A stretch of DNA of 64,000 nucleotides from Acanthosepion esculentum (GCA_964036315.1 OZ038487.1:51396719-51460718), one strand, 5' to 3'; counted from the stretch's first letter, positions 42,744 through 54,240 are shown. Numbers and translations: made by a program. Notes: generated by a model not told the origin, from the sequence alone.

Positions 42744-42949
42744 GAATTTTGTAAATAATACTGATTTCTCACCATAAGTTTCTCTTTCCCAATCTGATAA
42801 ATAAATATAACATATTCTGGAAGGTATCTCTAAAGGTATGACAGTTGCATTCATTGTTTATTATGATATGCTTTGAGCAATTACAGAAATTTAACTCTCC
42901 GGGAAATTGCTTTAACTGACAAAGGAAAATGTAATTCAGGATTCTGAAC

Positions 42950-43300
42950 TCACACTGGAATGACGAAAGACGCCTTCCAAAAACTAAGCAAAGTATTAAG
43001 AAACAGGAATATTTTGTTAGAAACAAAGAAACGAGTGCTGAAGATCTACATAATATCAAACTTGCTATATGGCAGTGAATGCTGGACAATTTCCTCACAA
43101 AAGATGTGAAGACTTGAGGCGAATGTGGTTTTACACAAAGATTCTGAGAATACCAGGAACAGGGCATGAGAGCAACAAGAGAGTTTTAAGGAAGATGGAA
43201 ATGAAAAGGATACTTAAAATCAGAAAGAAATAGTTGAAATTTCTTTTACACATAACGAGGAAAGAGGTCTTGAAGAATTTGACACTCACAGGACATACAT
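42950..43300 (+). mobile_element. RTE-like LINE, middle of 3' region
   Basis: In changing frames: DAFQKLSKVLRNRN, then a KRVLKIY/SNLLYGSECWTI block, MWFYTKILRIP and FLLHITRKEVLKNLTLTG. Same family as 26600-27950, without the tandem amplification. Confidence 0.75.
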
Positions 43301-43379
43301 TATTTTTTTTATTTACTTCTGATCAGCATTGTTTATTAATCATCATACAATGTAAATCAAAATAAAATAAGAAGAATAA

Positions 43380-43475
43380 TGTGAGATTCAAAATCAAATC
43401 CCTTTTTATTTAAGAAGCCTATCTTAATATGACAGCTGCCTTACCAATTAGGCCATAGAGCATTCAGTTTACAAT
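43380..43475 (-). mobile_element. tRNA-like SINE head
   Basis: Minus strand ctatggcctaattggtaagg gives box A, and tttgattttgaatctcac a weak box B. Body not traced. Confidence 0.5.
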
Positions 43476-43539
43476 CATTCATAGCCATTCCTTATCTTGC
43501 GAGATTGCCTGATACATTGCCATTTTTATTAATACGCAC

Positions 43540-43855
43540 TAATAGAATTAGGATGTGTGTTGTGGTATTACGGATATTGGCTCGGAATGAGAACCTGGAG
43601 AGCAAAGTTCAAATCCCAGCTGAGTTTGTTATATTCACTTATGCATAAATAACCTTGGGAAAGGTATGAATTCATCTCTTATCTGTTGTTTGAATAGCAG
43701 GACAGACTGGGTTTTTTAACCTTGGCTGGCAACCAGTCTACTATAGAAAGAAATGGCAACCTACTGCAGGAAAAATCTTCTGCCACGTCAGTCATGTATC
43801 AAAAGATACATGATCACTCAAGTGTGTATCATATGTGGCACTTAACTGACTGAAT
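43540..43855 (+). mobile_element. tRNA-derived SINE, family S1
   Basis: Box A-like ttgtggtattacggatattg, box B aagttcaaatcccagc (~43606-43622), body ggaaaggtatgaattcatct, and the 3' palindrome catgtatcaaaagatacatg at 43791-43812. The best plus-strand copy. Confidence 0.75.
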
Positions 43856-44127
43856 AGAATTAGTTGTAATTTTGATGAAAACACTGTCAATTATTACCTA
43901 TCCACAACTGTAGAATTGACTGTTGCAATACAAAGCAACAGAAATTAAGATGAAACAAATACTAGTTGCAAAATTAATAATAATTGGTAATACTTCATCA
44001 AAAAATATTAAAGAAAGGACATTACTACTGATACTATTATTATATTTAAATAAAGGTTGCGATGTGTCAAGCAGCTGATGAAGATAAGGAACAACTACAT
44101 GGTTAGATTTGAATGATGGCACCAAGA

Positions 44128-44260
44128 AAGGGATATGGCTTAACTGGTAAGGCAGTTGTCATGTTACATTTCCCCAGATGATCAGTTTTTATTTGTAATC
44201 CATTTTACCTGTTAATGGCTGTAGAATGATGGCCTGAGAGTTGCAATCCAAAGCAAATGA
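44128..44260 (+). mobile_element. tRNA-like SINE head
   Basis: gatatggcttaactggtaag resembles box A of the minus-strand head at 43380. Box B is not clear, so this is tentative. Confidence 0.4.
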
Positions 44261-44368
44261 AATTAGAATGGAAGAAATACTAGATAAAAACTTTAGTAAT
44301 GGTAGCATCTTATTTTTTTTTTATAAAAATCTTTTTTACTATGACATTGTTATCTTCTGTGCTAATAG

Positions 44369-44369
<1 letters not shown>

Positions 44370-44416
<47 letters not shown>
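44370..44416. repeat. (TA)n microsatellite
   Basis: TA array at the edge of the LTR-like sequence. Confidence 0.96.
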
Positions 44417-44417
<1 letters not shown>

Positions 44418-44418
<1 letters not shown>

Positions 44419-44985
44419 CAAGACGGATAAAATAAGTAAAGGTTTATTGTAAAAACCAGTACAATAAGAATAAAGGTAACAGTTATTCACAAGGTCGTCA
44501 CAAGTCAATCCAGTAGTGAGTGCTACTATTGGAAGGTCAGTAGTTCTCACATAAGTCTGAGTTCTACTCAATAGATCCCATCTAGTATCTGTAAGTCAAC
44601 GTACTACAGAGACTAGTAGTGAGTGCTACTATTGGAAGGTCAGTAGTTCTCACGTAAGTCTGAGTTGTACTCAACAGATCCCATCTAGTATCTGTAAGTC
44701 AACGTACTACAGAGACTAGTAGTGAGTGCTACTATTGGAAGGTCAGTAGTTCTCATGTAAGTCTGAGCTGTACTCAACAGATCCCATCTAGTATCTGTAA
44801 GTCAACATACTACAGAGACTAGTAGTGAGTGCTACTATTGGAAGGTCAGTAGTTCTCACATAAGTCTGAGTTGTACTCAACAGATCCCATCTAGTCTCTG
44901 TAGTCCGCTGACTTACAGTTACTTATAGTTAGTTACTACCTATAGTGTAGTCACTCATGGGGATGACAGGTTATTCCATTACATC
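44418..44985 (-). mobile_element. Candidate solo LTR with internal tandem repeats
   Basis: On the minus strand it starts tgtaatggaataacctgtca and near its end has ttacaataaacctttactta, an AATAAA poly(A) signal context typical of R/U5. The middle is the 103-bp array. No terminal CA and no partner LTR or coding region, so the assignment is tentative. Confidence 0.35.
44512..44905. repeat. 103-bp tandem repeat, ~3.8 copies
   Basis: agtagtgagtgctactattgg recurs at 44512, 44615, 44718 and 44821 (exact 103-bp steps) with one or two substitutions per unit, so it is recent or homogenised. Confidence 0.95.
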
Positions 44986-45159
44986 AGACATTATGATGAA
45001 AATGACAAAGATAAAAAGAAGGCTTCTTGGTATAAGTAAATAAATTAAATTATCAGTTTTTCTCATAACATCCTGTAACAGATGTGCTTCATTATAGTTG
45101 TCAAATAACTGTAAAAAATGGTGATGAAAAACAAAGAACTAGAGATAAATATAGTGGTT

Positions 45160-45475
45160 TAAATGGTGAGAAAATGTGCGATAATCCAAAAAGAAATGGG
45201 AAATAGAAGGAAACAAAGAAGTAAAAAGAGAACAAACGAAAAAAGAAAAAAAGAAGTAAAAAGAATGACAAAGGATGTGAAAAGAAAAAGAAAAATGGAA
45301 GAAAAAGAAAAAAGTAAAAAAAGCAATGAAAAAGACGTAAAAACAAATAGAAGAAAAGAAAAATACAAGTAAAGAAGAAGTAAAAAGGAAATAAAAAAGA
45401 AAAACAATAAAAAGAAGTAAATAAGTAAAAAATAACATAAAATATGAAGAAATCAATGAAGAAAAAATAATTTTG
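45160..45475. repeat. Purine-rich (A/G) low-complexity block
   Basis: Plus strand is almost pure A+G (aaagaagtaaaaag motifs). Three overlapping Phe-rich minus-strand ORFs are artefacts. 45476-45960 shows no element. Confidence 0.88.
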
Positions 45476-46009
45476 TTTACATGAACAGATTATAAGTTTA
45501 TTATAGTCTGGCACAAAGCAACAGGCATAGGGAACTCACTGAAAACTGAATTCACTGCACATTAATAACAGTAAGACAAGCTTGGTAACCATTACTGAAC
45601 AGTGAATGATTTTTATGCAATAAGAGAATCCTTTTGAAACTGGTACAGAGTTACTGATTTGGCATGAATAATGGAACTGAACAAATCATATTCAAACACT
45701 GTGAAATGTAAACCTTAAATGTTAAAACATTCAGAACTAAAAAAGGAAAAAAATGTAAGAGAAAAGAGCTGAGGGAGTGGAGCAAAAATGGAAAGACAAA
45801 TAAAAATGGCTGAATTTGAAAACAAAGCATAAAATAAACAAAATGACAATGATAAAAACAAGACAATGGCGAAACAGAGATTGTTAATTTAAAAATGTTG
45901 CAATAAACTCACTGAACTTGTCAGGTTGAATAAATTATGAATTAAGTGAAAATTAGCACTTCTACACAACAAATATCTTCCTCATCTATTTCCTTACATC
46001 TATTTGTTT

Positions 46010-47893
46010 GTTTTTTTCACCTTTTCTTTATTGTTTTTCTTTTCATCATTACATCTTCCTTTTCTTTTCTTTCATTTTCCCACCTTTAATTACTTAGTAC
46101 TTCACAATTACCATCAATATTATCTCTCTTACTTGATTCACATTTTTTAAACCTTTCTATTTTCCCTACCTTCTATTTATCTTTTGTCTCTTTTCTTTAC
46201 ATTTTTCTTTTCATCTTCTTTACCTCGTTCTTTTTCTTTTCTTCCATTTCCCCTCCTTTAATTATTTACTTCTTCTTCACAATTTCCATCAATATTATCT
46301 CTCTTACTTGATTCACATTTTTGAAACCTTTCTATTTTCCCTACCTTCTATTTATCTTTTGTCTCTTTTCTTTACATTTTTCTTTTCATCTTCTTTACCT
46401 CTTCCTTTTTCTTTTCTTCCATTTCCCCTCCTTTAATTATTTACTTCTTCTTCACAATTTCCATCAATATTATCTCTCTTACTTGATTCACATTTTTTAA
46501 ACCTTTCTATTTTCCCTACCTTCTATTTATCTTTTGTCTCTTTTCTTTACATTTTTCTTTTCATCTTCTTTACCTCGTTCTTTTTCTTTTCTTCCATTTC
46601 CCCTCCTTTAATTATTTACTTCTTCTTCACAATTTCCATCAATATTATCTCTCTTACTTGATTCACATTTTTGAAACCTTTCTATTTTCCCTACCTTCTA
46701 TTTATCTTTTGTCTCTTTTCTTTACATTTTTCTTTTCATCTTCTTTACCTCTTCCTTTTTCTTTTCTTCCATTTCCCCTCCTTTAATTATTTACTTCTTC
46801 TTCACAATTTCCATCAATATTATCTCTCTTACTTGATTCACATTTTTGAAACCTTTCTATTTTCCCTACCTTCTATTTATCTTTTGTCTCTTTTCTTTAC
46901 ATTTTTCTTTTCATCTTCTTTACCTCTTCCTTTTTCTTTTCTTCCATTTCCCCTCCTTTAATTATTTACTTCTTCTTCACAATTTCCATCAATATTATCT
47001 CTCTTACTTGATTCACATTTTTGAAACCTTTCTATTTTCCCTACCTTCTATTTATCTTTTGTCTCTTTTCTTTACATTTTTCTTTTCATCTTCTTTACCT
47101 CTTTCTTTTTCTTTTCTTCCATTTCCCCTCCTTTAATTATTTACTTCTTCTTCACAATTTCCATCAATATTATCTCTCTTACTTGATTCACATTTTTGAA
47201 ACCTTTCTATTTTCCCTACCTTCTATTTATCTTTTGTCTCTTTTCTTTACATTTTTCTTTTCATCTTCTTTACCTCTTCCTTTTTCTTTTCTTCCATTTC
47301 CCCTCCTTTAATTATTTACTTCTTCTTCACAATTTCCATCAATATTATCTCTCTTACTTGATTCACATTTTTTAAACCTTTCTATTTTCCCTACCTTCTA
47401 TTTATCTTTTGTCTCTTTTCTTTACATTTTTCTTTTCATCTTCTTTACCTCTTTCTTTTTCTTTTCTTCCATTTCCCCTCCTTTAATTATTTACTTCTTC
47501 TTCACAATTTCCATCAATATTATCTCTCTTACTTGATTCACATTTTTGAAACCTTTCTATTTTCCCTACCTTCTATTTATCTTTTGTCTCTTTTCTTTAC
47601 ATTTTTCTTTTCATCTTCTTTACCTCTTCCTTTTTCTTTTCTTCCATTTCCCCTCCTTTAATTATTTACTTCTTCTTCACAATTTCCATCAATATTATCT
47701 CTCTTACTTGATTCACATTTTTTAAACCTTTCTATTTTCCCTACCTTCTATTTATCTTTTGTCTCTTTTCTTTACATTTTTCTTTTCATCTTCTTTACCT
47801 CTTTCTTTTTCTTTTCTTCCATTTCCCCTCCTTTAATTATTTACTTCTTCTTCACAATTTCCATCAATATTATCCCTCTTACTTGATTCACTT
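46010..47893. repeat. 175-bp satellite, ~10.7 tandem copies, pyrimidine-rich
   Basis: Period exactly 175 (for example cacattttt[g/t]aaacc at 46140, 46315, 46490 ... 47715). Units are almost identical; two diagnostic sites vary in partly alternating fashion (see findings). Plus strand nearly all C/T. The repeated 96-codon ORF is a by-product of the period. Confidence 0.97.
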
Positions 47894-47989
47894 TCTTATC
47901 GTTTATTGATGAGTCACTGTTGAGTTTTTGCTGCCTCTTCAATATCTTCAACTCTTCACCACATGATTAATATATCTTAAGTATTGTTT

Positions 47990-48545
47990 TCCCCTAAAGT
48001 TTTTACATCTTCTCTTCTTCTCCATAATTATTCATTCTGTTTCTTCTTCTTCTTCTTCTTTTTCTTCTCTTCTTCTCCATAATTATTCATTCTGTTTCTT
48101 CTTCTTTTTCTTCTTTTTCTTCTTCTTCTCTTCTTCTCCATAATTATTCATTCTGTTTCTTCTTCTTCTTCTTCTTTTTCTTCTTCTTCTCTTCTTCTCC
48201 ATAATTATTCATTCTGTTTCTTCTTCTTCTTTTTCTTCTTCTTCTCTTCTTCTCCATAATTATTCATTCTGTTTCTTCTTCTTCTTCTTCTTTTTCTTCT
48301 TCTTCTCTTCTTCTCCATAATTATTCATTCTGTTTCTTCTTCTTCTTCTTTTTCTTCTTCTTCTCTTCTTCTCCATAATTATTCATTCTGTTTCTTCTTC
48401 TTCTTCTTCTTCTTTTTCTTCTTCTTCTCTTCTTCTCCATAATTATTCATTCTGTTTCTTCTTCTTCTTCTTTTTCTTCTTCTTCTCTTCTTCTCCATAA
48501 TTATTCATTCTGTTTCTTCTTCTTTTTCTTCTTTTTCTTCTTCTG
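47990..48545. repeat. ~60-bp minisatellite with inner (TTC)n, ~9 copies
   Basis: ctccataattattcattctg is constant, followed by (TTC)n/TTTTTC tracts of varying length; unit length varies 57-66 bp. Confidence 0.95.
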
Positions 48546-48960
48546 CTCTTTTTCTCTTCACATTATTCAGTTTATATCTTATCCTCTCTTTTTCTCTGTT
48601 ATTTTTTATTTTAACTCCTCATCTATTATTTCTTCTTTACACAATAATTTATTTCCTATTTCTCTTTCTCACATATTCCTTTCACTTCTCTCTTGCTTGT
48701 TTCTTTACTGTTTTTTTAATTTCTTTACACTTTCTCTTTTTCTTCTTCTCTACTTCCTTTTCTTCTCTTGTCAATTTTCTTCTTCCATTTCCTGATCCTT
48801 TCTCATGTCTTTTTTTTCTTCAATTCCTTATTTGTTCCATTGTTCAATTTTTCTTTCTTTTTTTTACTTTATCCCTAATTTATGTGTTTCTTCTTGTACT
48901 TCCACTTTCATTTAGTTTTGTTTCCTCTCTAGTGTTTATTTATTTTTCTCTTCCTGCCCA
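48546..48960. repeat. Pyrimidine-rich low-complexity flank
   Basis: C/T-biased sequence (ctcttttctcttctt words), without a fixed period. Confidence 0.75.
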
Positions 48961-49117
48961 ATTACTCAACAAACAACTGACCAAAAAGCAAACATCCAAC
49001 ACTGGCTCATAAAAATTTGATCAACTTCCCATCAGCCTCTGCGCCTATGCATCAGCACTGGTCATTGTGTTGTGAAACAATCAATGTATATTTCATACTT
49101 TAAAAAATTACAAAAAT

Positions 49118-49136
49118 ATCATCATCATCATCATCA

Positions 49137-49197
<61 letters not shown>

Positions 49198-49245
49198 TAT
49201 TATTATTATTATTATAATTATTATTATTATTATATCATCATCATT
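49118..49245. repeat. (CAT)n-(TTA)n-(TAA)n-(TTA)n compound microsatellite
   Basis: Trinucleotide blocks switching from TTA to TAA and back, giving a hairpin-forming tract. Confidence 0.95.
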
Positions 49246-49649
49246 ATCATCATCCTCAATGTACTGACATTATCATTACACTTATTTTTATTAAAATATT
49301 AATCATTATCTCTAAAATCACAGTTATTGTTGCAATTATTGCTTTTACTGCTAAGCTTTGAAGGTTGTCATTATTTGTCATTTTATCGATATCATTATTA
49401 ATATATGCTTTTGTTATGTTTTCTGATTTGATGCTAAATCATATCAGGACACAGTATTGGGTGCAGCTGTTTAATATTTATAACAAATTCAGAGAAATTT
49501 CACTATAAAAAGAAAATATATAAATTACAATAATTAAATATTAATAATTATAATAATATATTATTATTACTATTATTGTTATTATGCCCTAATAACAGAC
49601 ATTAATATAAAAATCAGAACAATTTTAACATAAAGAATAAATTTAATAA

Positions 49650-49680
<31 letters not shown>
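49650..49680. repeat. (AAT)n microsatellite
   Basis: Array preceding the first of three LINE tails, probably the tail of an earlier copy. 49246-49649 is otherwise AT-rich with scattered ATT repeats. Confidence 0.9.
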
Positions 49681-49681
<1 letters not shown>

Positions 49682-50614
49682 TACACCAGAAAATATGCAA
49701 TATTCACAGGAAGGAAATTGGTATGAACATCACCGAGATCCAGTTACAGAGATAGGACCTGTAACAATTTTATGGGACTTTACAATACACACAGACAGAA
49801 AAATCAAAGCTAATCACCCAGACATAGTGATCAAAAACCCTTAAAACAGAATGTGCTTTCTTATTGACATGACAGCCCCTGCAGATTGTAATGAATCTTT
49901 GAAGATCTTAAAAAAAACCTATCAATATACAAGGATTTTGAAGTGGAAATCACAAAAATGTGACACATGAGGACATCAATAATTCCAGTTGTAGTTGGAG
50001 CCCTCGGATTGATTAGAAAAGGTTCCAATAGACTCTTTGAAGGGATTTCTGGTAGCCTATGCCTTAAAGAAATACAAGAAATTATACTCACAAGTACAGC
50101 TCACACATTATGAAGAGCTTTATCTATGTAAAATGTGTGTGTTTTGGGTGTGTTTTTTTTTAAGCTATTTCTTACCTCAGGTCTCTGGTTGGGACCTGGA
50201 AGAAAAAGTGTATACAACAGAAAACCAAGGAAATAATAATAATTTTGGTCAATTGTATGAAGATCTTCAAAAACTATCAAAATATAAGGATCTTTCAGTG
50301 GAAATCTCAAAAATGTGGCACATAAGGACATCAATAATTCCAGGTATATTTGGAGCCCTCAGATTGATTAGAAAGGGTTCCAACAGACTTCTTTGCAAAG
50401 ATACCTGGTAGCCCATGCCTTAAATAAATACAAAACATTTCACTCACAAATACAGCTTACACATTATGAAGAGGTTTATCTATGTAAAATGTGTTTGATC
50501 TTAGTTCTTTTTTTTTGTTTTTTTTAATAAAAAGGATCAGTGAAAAATGTCATGAAACCATTTCTGATTGGGACCCAGGAGAGAATGTGTATACAACAGA
50601 AATCAAAGGAGGGA

Positions 50615-50652
<38 letters not shown>

Positions 50653-50665
50653 GATGATGATGATG

Positions 50666-50728
<63 letters not shown>

Positions 50729-51180
50729 GAATTTAAAAATAGGCTCAGGCAATATATTGATTGGAAAATATGCTAACATTTCAACTTAACACTAACAACA
50801 TGTGTAAAAGCAATGACCTTTTCTAGAAGGTGATGGTGCTACTTGAATTTGGGACGTCACCATATGCAGTGACTACAGTATACATGAAAACAGACCAGAT
50901 ACTAACATAAAAGAACATAAATACTCTATAGACATAATATGTAAACATAATCATACTGCCTGATAAAAAGAATTTGATAAACTTTCCAAATATGAGACTC
51001 ATAAAATAGAAATAAGAATATTGCATTTAAATACAACCATTAATCCAGTATAATTAGGAGCACCCTGAAGGATTAAGAATTATGCTGCTACACATATTAA
51101 GAAAATCCCAGGAAATCCAACTTTATTTGAAATATAAGATTGTGTTAAAGCTCCTAAGTTCAATCCTTAAAGAGTGGGAA
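49681..51180 (+). mobile_element. L1/Tx1-like LINE tails, three tandem copies with (AAT)n ends
   Basis: Copy 1 (49681-50240): MCFLIDMTAPADCNES, then KEIQEII-like tail, ending gaaaataataataat. Copy 2 (50241-50745): LYEDLQKLSKYKDLSVEISK, IIPGIFGALRLIRKGSN, then ttgggacccaggagagaatg and a 120-base (AAT)/(GAT) array. Copy 3 (50890-51180): degraded, with ATHIKKIPGNPTLFEI. All are 3' ends of one family, same orientation, stop-rich. Confidence 0.75.
50617..50727. repeat. (AAT)n-(GAT)n-(AAT)n microsatellite
   Basis: Forms the 3' tail of LINE copy 2; Asn/Ile-rich ORFs over it are artefacts. Confidence 0.96.
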
Positions 51181-51635
51181 AAAATGTGCACAAACTTGCA
51201 TATCAAATACGAGCAATGGTAAAGGGTAGTTTTTAAGCTTATTTTCATTTAAATTATATGCATAATCTATAAAAATGACATTCTAACTCTTTTAGATTAT
51301 AAAGTAAAACAAGGGAAATAAAATAAACATTAGTTACGCCAAATTTAATTTTTTTACAGTTTGATACTCCTTGAATTAATCCAAGCACAATGGAGTTGTG
51401 CATTCTTTGCACCAAATTGTTGTAATTATTTGCCACTTTCGACTACATGAAGCATACTTGCAGATATAGCACTGTCTTTGAATTATTCTTCCAACTTTAT
51501 TTGCAGGTAATTACTCTAGAAAAAGATGTAACTTCAATAATCCTAGAATTGATAATTAGTCATTTAGACTCAAATTGTAAATGAATGATTGTAATATTGT
51601 TTGAAAAAATTTATATCAACAATTGATAATATCTC
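51181..51635. other. Unannotated AT-rich stretch
   Basis: Nothing supported. Confidence 0.5.
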
Positions 51636-51639
51636 TGTC

Positions 51640-51915
51640 AGTTACGTGCCATGTGTGATACATGTTTAGGCAATCATGTCTCTTTCAATACATGACTGAC
51701 GAGGCAGATTTTTTTCCACAGTAGGTTGCCATTTCTTTCTGCGGTAGACCAGTTGCCATCGAAGGCTACAGAACCCGATCTGTCCTGCTATTTACCCATA
51801 GCTGGGGGGGAGAAGAAGAGGATTCATACCTTTCCCAAGGGTACTAGCATGTAAGTGAATGTAATGAATTCGACAGGAATTCAAACTCAGCTCTCTGATC
51901 TCCAATGGAACATTA
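51640..51915 (-). mobile_element. tRNA-derived SINE, family S1
   Basis: Body words ttgccatttctttctgcggt, cagaacccgatctgtcctgc and tttacccatagctgg. Box B at ggaattcaaactcagc. The box A end is lost in flanking sequence. Confidence 0.72.
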
Positions 51916-52083
51916 ATTGATGATGTCCACTATTTAAGGGTTAGCAGAAAAAAAATCTTTCAACCTAATGTGTTCAATAAATTCTGAAGAGAAAACCTTT
52001 TCGTAGCTTTGATCTCAGCTGAAAGACATGGAAAAATGATTGGATCAAACAGTAAAGTCAAAAGAAAGAAATGAATAATAATA

Positions 52084-52966
52084 CAGGGTGCAATGGGTAA
52101 ATTGCTGCCATTTTATATTTTTAATTTTTGCATATGCATGTTGTTTGTTTTTTATTTAGTTGACTGCACAGTATAGCAGGGTCAGTTGAGCACTGTCCGC
52201 AAGAAAAAGAGCACCATGACACAATTCACTTCATCAAAAATTTGGAAACGGCATGCTGTCCGGCTTGACATTTTCACCAGAAGCTTCAATATGAACATTT
52301 CAGAGTGTTTGGGTGTAAATATATAGACACTGCAAAGGATTCAGAAAGAGATGGATGAGTCTTATGGTGATTACGAAGGTAAAGCAGCTTGGAAAATTCA
52401 CTCTGATCAATCTGATAAGAAAACAACACCTGAATTTGTTGGTGGTGGTCTCAGACTCAACACCAAGGCCTACATCAAGTGCTTTGAGGTGGCAGTGCTG
52501 CCAAGAGGGTGGCTGCTGGAATCCCTATGTCTGTCAACAGGACTTTGCACTATCCCACACAAGCAGGAGAACTCAGACATGTTGGTCAAATAATTTCTGT
52601 GATCTTAACAACCCTTATATCTGGCCATCTAACTTCCCAGACTGCAACTCCCTTGATTATTATGTGCAGGGTGCAGTTGAGTGGGAGACAAACAAAACTA
52701 CTTGTAACACCAAAGATGAATTGAAGGCAAGGATTATGGTAGTAATCACCAACTTAAACAAGGAGACCATCCTGAACAGTTGCAGGTGATACTGAAGACA
52801 TTTGGAGGCTGTGGTTGAAGCCAATAGTGATTTTATTGAATAAATTTACTCTTTAGTATTTCAAGATATTTTTGTGTAATTTTGGTAAATATGTCTGTTA
52901 AAATGAGATGTCAGTGTTATTTTTAATTTTGCATAATTTAGAAAACAATTAATCCATTGTACACAG
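52084..52966 (+). mobile_element. mariner-like element, internally deleted
   Basis: Flanked by TA on both sides. Ends CAGGGTGCAATGGG and (inverse) CTGTGTACAATGG match at about 16 of 21 positions. Encloses a broken transposase gene. ~883 bp against ~1.3 kb for full mariners. Confidence 0.8.
52216..52842 (+). pseudogene. mariner transposase remnant
   Basis: ATG at 52216 opens an N-terminal helix-turn-helix-like region (IWKRHAVRLDIFTRSFN); a TAG interrupts after GVNI. After TTPEFVG most of the catalytic core is deleted. The tail resumes, in a second frame, with the end of the core (QQDFALSHTSRRTQTCW, WPSNFPDCNSLDYYV) including the last catalytic Asp region, then TKDELKARI. Two more stops near 52790. 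It can neither bind nor cut as a normal enzyme. Confidence 0.85.
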
Positions 52967-53034
52967 TAAATATATAAAAAAAAATTAAATAGCTTATAAA
53001 GAGTAACAAATTGAGTATGCAAGTTGAGAAAACT

Positions 53035-54240
53035 TTTCAGCACGCTGTTTACTGTAATAAAAGTCACTAGGATGCAAGGGGTTACGGAGAGTGATAGAAA
53101 CAGAGAGGACAATAAAAGAACATGATTCAAGGAGACATGAGATAACAACTGAATTTAAATTTTTGGTGATGCCAGGAAAGCAGGAGGCCAGAAAAGAGTT
53201 CCACAAGCAAGAAGTCTGAGAGAAGAAACTATGAGCATAGAACTTATGGTGACGGATAGCAATTTCAACAGTAATATGATAGGAATCAACTGCTGATCTA
53301 ATACTGTGTGTAAATTTGTGATGTTTAGGTACCAAGGAGCAAAGCTCATCAGAACAATTACCATGAAAATATTTATAGAAAAGGTACAGGGAAAGTATGT
53401 TACAGTGATTTGAAAAATTTCTTCTTTGAATTTTGTCAAAATTGCCAGATATATAACAGATGTACTAGATCAGATGCGACAGAAATATTAAATACAGACA
53501 AATGATAGGCTTATAAATATGCACGGTAGATCCTAGTGAGAAAAATTGTGAAGCAATTTTTCAAGCAGGAGACTAAACAATTGATTCAATATAATCATTC
53601 CAAGGAGTTGCTCTCACTTGTCCCTAAGCCTCGTGAATTCAAGCGTCCTACGAGGCTGGCATCCCGTTCCCACCCCTTCACCGTAGAAACTGTTAGGTGT
53701 AGACGTCTTTTCTACTCCAATAGCTTCATGTCTCGCACATCTCACCTATGGAACTCCCTTCCCTGTTACTGTTTCCCTGACAAATACAATCTCCAACGGT
53801 TTAAGTGTAGCATCAATCGTCATCTCCAGTTGCCTTGATCTATCCACTTCCTGACATCTTCCATTCATTTCTGCTCTCGCTCTATATCCTTAACCTCCCC
53901 ACCTCGATCGGCCCTCCGTCCTTCTCTTTCTCCACAACCCTTCCTTTACCGCTCCTATCTGCTCTTCCTCCAACCCTTCTGTAACCCCTTGCGTGATAGT
54001 GGCTCGGGGTGATACGCTTAAAAAAAAAAAAATTTCATGTCAGTGGAAAACATGCAACCAAGAAGGTACAGAGAGTTGCTCTCCTCGAGATTAGCATAAG
54101 CCATACTGGTGCAAAATATTAAGAACATTGGCTTAAGACATGAAAGCAACCAAACTACCACTTTTAAGTAAATATCACAAAGAGAAATATTAAGTTGGTT
54201 AAAGAAGTACATGAAAATGTTTTATCAATAGTAATTTTTA
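53035..54240 (-). mobile_element. CR1/Jockey-like LINE (older), interrupted
   Basis: The tail (53035-53600) matches 1250-1880 and 20075-20570. The upstream part resumes at 54032 with SMAYANLEESNSLYLLGCMF on the minus strand (compare 31726 plus). The gap is filled by a younger LINE copy. Confidence 0.8.
53602..54031 (+). mobile_element. CR1/Jockey-like LINE (younger) with poly(A), nested
   Basis: Clean reading frame ELLSLVPKPREFKRPTRL, SRSHPFTVETVR, SFMSRTSHLWNSLPCYCFP, YNLQRFKCSINRHLQLP then stop, a ~180-base 3' UTR ending cttgcgtgatagtggctcgg...tacgctta, and A12. Much higher GC than surroundings and no internal stop in the tail; the least decayed copy in the window. Severely 5'-truncated. 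Confidence 0.88.

Noticed and set aside
46671..47311. Three identical overlapping 96-residue ORFs
   Set aside because: They repeat at exactly the 175-bp satellite period and are Phe/Leu/Ser-rich low-complexity sequence; a product of the array, not a gene family.
47990..48545. Regular repeats with variable spacers, superficially CRISPR-like
   Set aside because: Eukaryotic low-complexity TTC tracts, not unique spacers; an ordinary minisatellite.
49072..49302. His/Tyr/Asn homopolymer ORF
   Set aside because: Translation of CAT/TAT/AAT trinucleotide arrays.
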